From positions 62,001 through 126,000 of the forward strand of contig NZ_BMOD01000011.1 of assembly GCF_014646895.1 (NCBI RefSeq): 64,000 nt of DNA. Direction: 5' to 3'. Under the pieces are notes generated by a model. It was not told the DNA's origin. It was given only the letters and a program-made list of their open reading frames with translations, and searched no databases. Of this stretch, positions 56,510 through 64,000 are shown piece by piece (position 1 is the first letter of the stretch; every line of letters starts with the position of its first letter). The stretch comes from Deinococcus roseus. GTDB lineage: Bacteria > Deinococcota > Deinococci > Deinococcales > Deinococcaceae. The position numbers were made by a program, and so were the translations under genes.

Positions 56510-57450
56510 TCTTCAGACCCTCGGATTTTCTGTTTCCAGACCACAAAGCCCGGCTCTATCCTGAGACCCCCGACCTTCCCTGGCACCTGGAGGTGGGTTT
56601 CGGAGATGGCCGTTTCTGGGTGCAGCAGGCCCAGGCCGAACCGGCCAATTACCTGGGGGTGGAAATCTCCGGGGTCAGTTTGCTCAAGGCAGAAAAGAAG
56701 CTGCAGGATGCAGGCCTGAAGAATGCCATCCTGACCCGCCTGCACGCCGATCCCCTGATTCAGGGGGTGGTTCCCGAGCACGGTCTGGACCGCATTTATG
56801 TGAATTTCCCGGACCCCTGGCCCAAACACGAGCACAACCGCCTGCTGCAGGTGCCGTTTTTTGAGATGGTGTCTTCCCGTCTGAAACCAGATGGGGAAAT
56901 CTGGTTCACCACCGATCACGAAGAGTATTTTCAGTTCGCGCTGGAGCAGGCCAGACAGTCAGGTCTTTTTGAACTGATCGAATGCGCACCCCCTGCTGCC
57001 GCTTTGCAGACCAAATACGCCCTGAAATGGCAGGACCTGGGATTTGACGTGTACCACGTGCGTTTCCGGGTCAAAGCCTTCAAGACCATTGCACCATATC
57101 AGGTGTTCACGGAGGATGACATGCCCCACAGCATTCTGGTCGCAGGGGACTCCCTGAACCTTTCAGATTTCCAGAAAACCGTCTACCGCTACCAGAACCG
57201 CACCATCATCCTGCTGGAGGTCTTTCAGAACCTGCGCCACCAGGGGCATGTGTTTCTGGCCCACATTGAGGAGGAGCACCTCACCCAGGAGATCCTGGTG
57301 CAGGTGACCCCCCGCGAGGACGGCACCACCCTGGTGAAAACCGCCAAATTCGGCAACCCGCTGATCACCGAAGGGGTGAAACTGGCAGTCAGGAGCGTCA
57401 CGGAGTACCTGAAAGACCGGGGGTATCAGGTCACCCACACGGCGTACTGA
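56506..57450 (+). CDS. trmB: tRNA (guanine-N7)-methyltransferase
   Basis: 314 aa. Methylates G46 of tRNA using SAM. LEVGFGDGRFWVQQA is the SAM loop, YLGVEISGVSLLKAEKKL follows, and YVNFPDPWPKHEHNRLL is the TrmB signature. The protein is about 100 residues longer than the E. coli enzyme; the C-terminal extension (about 210-314) has the domain seen in Thermus and Deinococcus TrmB. Coupled to the FAD protein gene before it. Confidence 0.92.
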   Translation: MIFRPSDFLFPDHKARLYPETPDLPWHLEVGFGDGRFWVQQAQAEPANYLGVEISGVSLLKAEKKLQDAGLKNAILTRLHADPLIQGVVPEHGLDRIYVNFPDPWPKHEHNRLLQVPFFEMVSSRLKPDGEIWFTTDHEEYFQFALEQARQSGLFELIECAPPAAALQTKYALKWQDLGFDVYHVRFRVKAFKTIAPYQVFTEDDMPHSILVAGDSLNLSDFQKTVYRYQNRTIILLEVFQNLRHQGHVFLAHIEEEHLTQEILVQVTPREDGTTLVKTAKFGNPLITEGVKLAVRSVTEYLKDRGYQVTHTAY

Positions 57451-57509
57451 ATGTCTATAAGCGTCCTTGCCACTGATTCCCCTCCCTCGATTACGTTAGA
57501 ATCATAAAC

Positions 57510-59741
57510 ATGTCCTGGCTGGTTGTGCTTCCCCTCCCCATTCCTGCGCTGGATTTTTCGCCACCACACGGGTTTTCTGGTGACCTTCCCCTGGGACACC
57601 GCGTGGTGGTGCCCTGGCAGGGGGGCATCAAAATCGGCATTGTGGTGGCTGCAGGTCAGGCCCACACCCACCGCCTGCGTGAGGTGATTCAGGTGCTGGA
57701 TCCGTGGGTCCATCCCAGCCTGATTACGACCCTCAAAGCCTACGAAACCCTCAGTGGCACCCCTCTGGGCCTGCTGTACTGTGATGCCATCACCTGCGGA
57801 TGGGAACCCCACCTGAAGCATCTGGTGCGGCCCGTGGAGGGCACCGACCTCAGCCTCTTTGGTCTGGAATTGCCCACCGACTGGAGCACAGCCGTGGACA
57901 GCCCTGTTGCCCTGGACCAGGTGCGGGAACAGGGTTTGCTGGAAGAGCGTTTTGAATTCCCCATCCGCACCGAACTGGCTTACCGGGGACTGCTGGACGG
58001 CAAGGACAACCTCACCCCCAAGCAGAAACACGCCTGGAAAACCCTGCTGACCATCAAAGAAGCGGCTTCGCTGGCTGAGTGGGCCAGGAACGCCGAGGTG
58101 AGCACCAGTGTGGTTTCGGGGGTGCTGGCCCGGGGCTGGGCGGAAGCTTTCGAGCGACCTGCAGGCCCCCCTGAATGTGTTCCCATCATGGAACGCAACC
58201 TGAAAAAAGCCGAATGGGACATCCCCCAGTCGGGTGTCTCCAGGCTGCATGGGGGGCACCCCATCGAGCGCTTCCAGCACCTCAAAACCCTGATCGAGCA
58301 GCACCTGGGCACCGGAGTGATGTATCTGACACCGGACAATTACCGTCTGGAACGGGCATGGCAGGCCCTTTCCCACCTGGGAGCCCAGTGCTACTCTGGC
58401 AGCCTGAACCCCCTGCAAAGGGACCACATCTGGCAGCAGGTGCGGGAAGGGCAGTGCAGGATGGTGATTGGCACGTATGGTGCCCTGGCCCTGCCTTTCC
58501 CGGACCTCAGCATGATCATCCTTGAAGAAGAAGGGAGTGATGCTTACAAGCTGCTGTCTGGCTCCAAGATGTACATGGCGGATCTGACGGCAACCCTGGC
58601 CCACCAGCGGGAAAGCCTGCTGGTGTACACCGGATCGGTGCCTGCGGTGGAAAGCCTCAAAGTGCCCGGAACGGTGCTCGCTCCTCCTCCACCACGGGTG
58701 CATGTGGTCAATTACGCCGAGGGCTCCAGCCAGCCCGAAACCGGCCCCCTCTCCATGCAACACATGAAGCCCGCCCTGGAAGGCTATCCCCTTTCGCAGG
58801 ACCTGCGCAAGGTGCTGACCCAGGTGGCAGAACGGGGCAGACAGGCGGTGCTGTTCGCACCGCGCAAAGGGTACAGTGCCCTGATCCGCTGTCGGTCCTG
58901 CGGGTACATCCCCTTCTGCAAACACTGCGATGTGCCCCTCAAATTCCACCAGGGCACCCGCCTGATGCAGTGCCACCAGTGCGGTTACCGGGAAGGCCCA
59001 CCCAGCACCTGTCCCAAATGCAGGGGGGCGATCTGGCAACCCAAAGGCCCCGGCACCGAATGGATCCTGCAGGAAACCCGGCAGTTGTTGCCCGGGTTTG
59101 CCGTGTACCGTTACGACAAGGACCACCAGGACGACCTGCGTCCCATCTACGAGGGGCACCCTGGCATCGTGATCGGAACCCAGGCCCTCTTGCAGGAAAA
59201 AGCCCCTCCAGAACTGGCCCTGATCAGCCTGACCCTGGCCGACAGCTGGCTGGGCCACTCGGATTTTCGCACCGATGAGCGTTACCACAAGCTGCTCAGG
59301 CAACTGCTGGAATGGCATCCCAGAAAATCTCCCCTGCTGGTGGTGCAAACCTTCCAGGCACTGCATCCAGCCCTGCTTGCTGTCACCGAAGGCAAACCTG
59401 CAGACCACTTCCCGCTGCAGGATCTGGGCAGGCGGGAACTCCTGATGTACCCCCCTTACAGCCTGCTGGCCCAGGTGGAGGTGGCCTCCAGAGACAAAGC
59501 CCGCTCGGAAAGCGTGGCAGAGGACATCCAGAAACACCTCACCGCAAGGGGTGCAGATGCAGAAGAGGTGCTTGGACCTGCCCCAGCGCCCATCGGCAAA
59601 ATCAGAGGTCTGTTCCTGACCCACCTGCTGCTGAGGGCCACCACCCAGGAGCGCCTGAAAACCCTGCTCACCCACATGGATGAGGAGCGCTGGAAAGCCC
59701 GGGTGCGCATCGAGATCAACCCCAGAAGTGCCAATTTCTGA
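57510..59741 (+). CDS. priA: Primosomal protein PriA, pseudohelicase form
   Basis: 743 aa. The N-terminal DNA-binding domain and all eight zinc Cys (CRSCGYIPFCKHCDVP, QCHQCGYREGPPSTCPKC) are kept. The helicase motor is not: where PriA has G-x-T-G-S-G-K-T there is QHLGTGVMYLTPDNYRL, and the DEEH box reads IILEEEGSDAYK. This agrees with the published finding that D. radiodurans PriA lacks ATPase/helicase activity. It probably still recruits the replication restart machinery. TAGAAT (57497-57502) is 7 nt before the ATG (leaderless). Confidence 0.9.
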   Translation: MSWLVVLPLPIPALDFSPPHGFSGDLPLGHRVVVPWQGGIKIGIVVAAGQAHTHRLREVIQVLDPWVHPSLITTLKAYETLSGTPLGLLYCDAITCGWEPHLKHLVRPVEGTDLSLFGLELPTDWSTAVDSPVALDQVREQGLLEERFEFPIRTELAYRGLLDGKDNLTPKQKHAWKTLLTIKEAASLAEWARNAEVSTSVVSGVLARGWAEAFERPAGPPECVPIMERNLKKAEWDIPQSGVSRLHGGHPIERFQHLKTLIEQHLGTGVMYLTPDNYRLERAWQALSHLGAQCYSGSLNPLQRDHIWQQVREGQCRMVIGTYGALALPFPDLSMIILEEEGSDAYKLLSGSKMYMADLTATLAHQRESLLVYTGSVPAVESLKVPGTVLAPPPPRVHVVNYAEGSSQPETGPLSMQHMKPALEGYPLSQDLRKVLTQVAERGRQAVLFAPRKGYSALIRCRSCGYIPFCKHCDVPLKFHQGTRLMQCHQCGYREGPPSTCPKCRGAIWQPKGPGTEWILQETRQLLPGFAVYRYDKDHQDDLRPIYEGHPGIVIGTQALLQEKAPPELALISLTLADSWLGHSDFRTDERYHKLLRQLLEWHPRKSPLLVVQTFQALHPALLAVTEGKPADHFPLQDLGRRELLMYPPYSLLAQVEVASRDKARSESVAEDIQKHLTARGADAEEVLGPAPAPIGKIRGLFLTHLLLRATTQERLKTLLTHMDEERWKARVRIEINPRSANF

Positions 59742-59954
59742 GTCAAGCTGTGGGTTGGCCTGTCTTCCACTGGAGGGACAACAGACCCGGTTTTTCCATT
59801 AAACTGCTTGTTGAGGTTCACCAGAAGCACTGAGGTGCTTTCTGGCTGAGCAAAGCGCCCCGTGCGACGCTTTAAGGGCAAGAGAGCGAACAGAACGGTC
59901 AGGACACCCAGACCACTTGCAGTTCTTTTTGCACAGATCAACAGAGGAGGACCC
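59742..59954. other. Intergenic region with two small hairpins
   Basis: CCAGAAGCAC/GTGCTTTCTGG (59821-59845) and AAAGCG/CGCTTT (59851-59873) can form hairpins. They may end the priA transcript or shape the leader of the next gene. No coding sequence seen. Confidence 0.45.
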
Positions 59955-60302
59955 ATGAACGGCCTTTACATGATTCACAAATACTTCGGTGAACTGCTGC
60001 AGATCATTCCGGTGGTGCTGCTGGTGTGGTACGCCATCCGCAACAAAACCCCCCTGCAACGCATCGCCCCCATCATGCTGGACATCAACGTGCTGCTGGG
60101 CATTCTGGTGCTCTTTGTGCAGAAAATCCCGGTGTCGGTGTGGCACCCCGTGATGATGCTCATCGCGATGTTCCTCGGTCATTTCGTGGCCAGAAACACC
60201 AACCGCAGCGTGGTGATTGGGGCCTGGGTGGTCAATTTGCTCTTGATTGTGGGAGCCATTCTGCTGGCCAAAAAAGCCGTGGGCCCCATCCTCAGTTTCT
60301 GA
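59955..60302 (+). CDS. Small four-helix membrane protein
   Basis: 115 aa with about four membrane helices (LLQIIPVVLLVWYAI, IMLDINVLLGILVLFV, HPVMMLIAMFLGHFVA, VIGAWVVNLLLIVGAILLA). AGAGGAGG precedes the ATG at 59955. Similar small proteins are annotated as hypothetical in Deinococcus; I do not know a function. Confidence 0.75.
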   Translation: MNGLYMIHKYFGELLQIIPVVLLVWYAIRNKTPLQRIAPIMLDINVLLGILVLFVQKIPVSVWHPVMMLIAMFLGHFVARNTNRSVVIGAWVVNLLLIVGAILLAKKAVGPILSF

Positions 60303-60333
60303 TTTCAAAAGATTCAGAACCTGACAGAAGCAG

Positions 60334-60360
60334 GTCAAAAAAGTCAAAAAAGTCAAAAGA
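60334..60360 (+). repeat. 9-bp tandem repeat after the membrane protein gene
   Basis: Three units GTCAAAAAA (the last GTCAAAAGA) directly before the shared terminator. Confidence 0.8.
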
Positions 60361-60361
60361 A

Positions 60362-60382
60362 AAAGCACCTTAAAGGTGCTTT
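60362..60382. terminator. Shared terminator of the membrane protein gene and mscL
   Basis: AAAGCACCTTAAAGGTGCTTT is a perfect palindrome between two convergent genes; it contains the mscL stop codon. Confidence 0.85.
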
Positions 60383-60804
60383 CTTTCGTTTTCTGCAGCT
60401 TGCTGTTTCAGCAGCAAATCTCGAATTTCTCTCAGCAGTTCCTGGTCCAGCGTGAGGGAAGGTGGAGCGGGCTGCTCGGGTTTGGCTGCTTTGGCCTTGG
60501 CCAGTTGCATTTCCCGCAGGGTGCTCATGGGCAGCACCACCAGGTAATACACCACCGCAGCGGTGATCACAAAAGTCAGCACCACCGAAATGAAATCCCC
60601 ATACAGAAAATCCACGCCAGCAAAGGTGAATTTTCCGCCCTTGAGCACCCCCTGCTGCACCCCGCCGGTGGCCAGTTTGATCATGGGGTTGATGAAAGCA
60701 TTGGTGAACGAGGTCACCACCCCACTGAAAGCCGCTCCGATCACCACCCCCACCGCCAGATCCACAACGTTGCCCCGCATGATGAAATCTTTAAATCCTG
60801 CCAT
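60370..60804 (-). CDS. mscL: Large-conductance mechanosensitive channel
   Basis: 144 aa. AGFKDFIMRGNVVDLAVGVVIGAAF is the first helix and hallmark of MscL; VDFLYGDFISVVLTFVITAAVVYYLVV the second; a C-terminal helical bundle follows (LTLDQELLREIRDLL). It releases solutes on hypo-osmotic shock. GGGAGGATC precedes the ATG. Confidence 0.95.
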   Translation of the reverse strand: MAGFKDFIMRGNVVDLAVGVVIGAAFSGVVTSFTNAFINPMIKLATGGVQQGVLKGGKFTFAGVDFLYGDFISVVLTFVITAAVVYYLVVLPMSTLREMQLAKAKAAKPEQPAPPSLTLDQELLREIRDLLLKQQAAENERKHL

Positions 60805-60965
60805 GCTGATCCTCCCTGAGAGGATCATAACAGATGTGCATCATCCACACACCCGTCCCAGCCTCCCGTTCACAGTGCATTCACAGAAGCAGCAATTCCC
60901 TTTCACACGTCTGGGCTTACCTTAAGAACACGCCAGAAGGAACTGGTTCAAAGGAGAAAAAACAC

Positions 60966-61376
60966 ATGGACGTGATCATCAACAATCCCGCAGCACCCGC
61001 ACAGTTTCAGGCCCCCGCTCAACTTCAGGGACAGGTTTACGCTCCCGCCCAGCCCCAGTTTTACGGCAATGGCTACGGCTTTCAGGGCCATCACCACCAC
61101 GGCGGCTTCCCACTGCTGCTGCCCCTGCTGATCATTGGAGGCATTGTGCTGGCCAAGAAAATGAAACGCAGGCGCTGGGCCGAAATGCGAAGTGCACGGG
61201 GAAGCCAGGGTGTGAAAGACAGCCAGCAGGAATGGAACCCCAGAGACTTCTTCGAGAAGAAATCCGGCTGGTGGAACAAACAGGACTCCGCCGTGGAAAT
61301 TGCCCGTGAGCGCTATGCAAGGGGAGAAATCTCTCTGGAACAACTGCAGGTGATCACGAAGACGCTGCAGGAGTGA
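60966..61376 (+). CDS. SHOCT-domain membrane protein
   Basis: 136 aa. A Pro/Gln/Ala-rich head (AAPAQFQAPAQLQGQVYAP), a His/Gly run (GFQGHHHHGGF), one membrane helix (LLLPLLIIGGIVLAKKMKRR), a linker, and at the end AVEIARERYARGEISLEQLQ, a SHOCT motif found at the C-terminus of many small bacterial proteins. AAAGGAG precedes the ATG. Role unknown. Confidence 0.75.
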   Translation: MDVIINNPAAPAQFQAPAQLQGQVYAPAQPQFYGNGYGFQGHHHHGGFPLLLPLLIIGGIVLAKKMKRRRWAEMRSARGSQGVKDSQQEWNPRDFFEKKSGWWNKQDSAVEIARERYARGEISLEQLQVITKTLQE

Positions 61377-61403
61377 TCGAGGCAGGAGTGAACGAGACAC
61401 CAA

Positions 61404-61438
61404 GTCAAAAGCCAGCCCCCGACAGGCTGGCTTTTGAC
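61404..61438. terminator. Terminator between SHOCT gene and amtB
   Basis: Perfect 14-bp stem GTCAAAAGCCAGCC/GGCTGGCTTTTGAC; usable in both directions. Confidence 0.92.
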
Positions 61439-61475
61439 TACATTGAGAGGAGAAGCGTGGATTTGTGAGGTTGGC

Positions 61476-62821
<1,346 letters not shown>

Positions 62822-62825
<4 letters not shown>

Positions 62826-63211
62826 TTCTTACCCCCCAAGGCAGCAGCAGTGGTTTCAGGTTGATTCACAGGCGTGAGGGCGTCCACGTCCTGTTCTCCG
62901 GTGCGGATGCGGATCACCCGGTCGAGGGGTTGCACAAAAATCTTGCCATCGCCCACTTCTCCGGTGCGGGCACTCTGCAGGATGGCGTTCACAGCCACAT
63001 CCACAAAGGGCTCGCTGACGGCGATTTGCAGGTGCACTTTTTCATGGAATTCCATGCGCACCTGGGTGCCCCGGTAGTGCTCGATGATTTCCCGTTCGCC
63101 TCCGTGACCACTGACGCGACTGAGACTGATCCCTGTGACGCCCACCTTGAACAGGGCTTCTTTGACGTTGCCCAGTCTTTCCGGTCTGATGATGGCTGTG
63201 ATGAGTTTCAT
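62822..63211 (-). CDS. glnB: P-II nitrogen regulatory protein
   Basis: 129 aa. MKLITAIIRPERLGNVKEAL and GDGKIFVQPLDRVIRIRTGE are family motifs. The T-loop reads REIIEHYRGTQVRMEF; the Tyr at the classical uridylylation position (51) is Val, so control is probably by ATP/ADP/2-oxoglutarate binding alone, as often in non-proteobacteria. GGGAGG precedes the ATG and a strong promoter lies upstream. Coupled with amtB, so GlnK-type function is likely. Confidence 0.93.
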
Positions 63212-63249
63212 AGCTGACCTCCCATGCCCGTTAAGGCTCTATGAAAGTA

Positions 63250-63278
63250 AGGATAGGGTGAAAAATGCATCATGTCAA
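63250..63278 (-). promoter_or_regulatory. Promoter of the glnB-amtB operon
   Basis: On the minus strand a perfect TTGACA (complement of 63273-63278) and TATCCT (complement of 63250-63255) are 17 bases apart. Confidence 0.85.
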
Positions 63279-63845
63279 GAGAATTCTGGCAAGTTGTACA
63301 AATAATGCTTCACAAGTCGCAAAATTTTGCATGGTTTTCAACAATACATCCACAGATTCCTGCTTCTCGTCCCAAAATCCAGGAACATGAGGAAGATTAG
63401 GTAAAATTTCTGCCAGCCGTGCTGGATTTCTGGCACATCTGGGAACTTTTGGCCGGGTTTTGGCATCTAACCCTTTGAAAGGAGCACAGGCAGAAAAACG
63501 ACTCCACTCTGGCGTTCTTCCTGTCTGCTGCTCTGGTCCTGAATTCACACAAATTCTGGACCCTGCATCACCCTGCTTCAAATCATTTGCTGGCCCAAAA
63601 GGCCGTGATGGCTGGTTTTGTCGCGCTGGGCCGTCAGACCTCTGACCTCAGGATCACCTGCCACGCTCGGGTTCAGAAGGGTTCTTTCAGGGTTCTTTCT
63701 GGCCGCACCCTCACACAGGCAAATGAAATTCAGTTTCAGAAAGGAGGTTTGAAAACAAAGCATGCACTTCCAGAAGAAGCATTGCCCGTTCTAGTGCATC
63801 TTTGGCCTCCTTTTCAGGGAGGGTAGAACATTCCATCTCCACACA

Positions 63846-63890
63846 AAAGACCACCCCCAGTTTTTCCGTGGGTGGTCTTTTTCTGAGGTG
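63846..63890. terminator. Strong hairpin terminator near the right edge
   Basis: AAAAGACCACCC and GGGTGGTCTTTTT pair around a loop of about 13 bases. It is usable in both directions; the gene it serves is not clear and may lie beyond the window. Confidence 0.75.
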
Positions 63891-64000
63891 GTCACATTCC
63901 ATCAACAAATTTGGCAAAGGACAGCACAGGCTGGAAAACCAGGTCGCAGCAACTGCAAAAAGAACCCTGCACAAAGAAAAAGCTCCAGCATCCAAAAGAC

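Larger units (their letters stand above)
63212..64000. other. Region without a convincing gene
   Basis: 790 bases. It contains the glnB promoter (63250-63278), a 12-bp palindrome GCAAAATTTTGC (63319-63330), a direct repeat of AGGGTTCTTTC (about 63678-63702) and a strong hairpin at 63846-63890. The open frames present have atypical composition and no good start site, so I do not call them. Confidence 0.55.

Noticed and set aside
63270..63581. Possible small gene on the minus strand
   Set aside because: Overlaps the glnB promoter, has no ribosome-binding site or -10 at the right distance, and resembles no known protein.
63711..63995. Possible small protein ending in a helical segment
   Set aside because: Its frame runs through the strong terminator hairpin at 63846-63890 and lacks a credible start.

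Overview
The window looks like a chromosomal segment of a Deinococcus-type bacterium (Deinococcota). Reasons: a Thermus/Deinococcus-order V-type ATPase operon, a PriA-like protein without a usable Walker A motif (a known Deinococcus trait), a desiccation-type Tat-exported ferritin-like protein beside tatAC, and many genes whose -10 hexamer (TANNNT) lies 6-7 nt before the start codon, the leaderless layout typical of Deinococcus. No rRNA, tRNA, prophage or CRISPR array was seen.

Layout. 1-4820: V-ATPase operon (G-I-K-E-C-F-A, minus strand). 5219-10729: DedA protein, secreted alpha/beta hydrolase, a large lipoprotein nuclease, a small membrane protein. 10937-16657: dnaE, a NERD-like protein, an RG-rich repeat protein. 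16929-21000: cupin, ArsR regulator with a small partner, FAD amine oxidase, and a MarR-cytochrome P450 operon. 21049-22210: an intact IS630-type insertion sequence. 22262-24471: a locus with a polynucleotide-kinase-like protein, a Thg1-like 3'-5' polymerase and an RNase Z-like protein. 24640-25689: OhrR and OsmC sharing an operator. 25920-32557: a tightly coupled five-gene operon (UbiA-type prenyltransferase, PEP-synthase-like phosphotransferase, BtaA-like aminocarboxypropyl transferase, prenol-kinase-like membrane protein, acetyltransferase). 32640-38476: GAF-GGDEF protein, mnmE, acetyltransferases, a DUF4258 protein. 38641-40351: padR-membrane protein-lepB operon. 40467-43703: a second UbiA enzyme and an AddB-like nuclease/helicase. 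44094-50723: a nucleotide cyclase, two two-component systems, ttcA. 50901-55631: ferritin-like protein, tatC, tatA, ECF sigma with anti-sigma, a diguanylate cyclase. 55787-60804: MnmG-related protein, trmB, priA, small membrane protein, mscL. 60966-63211: SHOCT protein, amtB, glnB. 63212-64000: no convincing gene.

The most unusual signals are: (i) the putative RNA-repair locus; (ii) the putative prenyl/aminocarboxypropyl lipid operon; (iii) intergenic tandem 7-bp repeats of three sequence families, usually in facing inverted pairs; (iv) a roughly 100-bp dispersed repeat with conserved ends and a hairpin whose arms covary; and (v) an AT-rich patch in dnaE centred on the site used by DnaE inteins elsewhere. 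All functional links beyond family recognition are inference from sequence and gene order.
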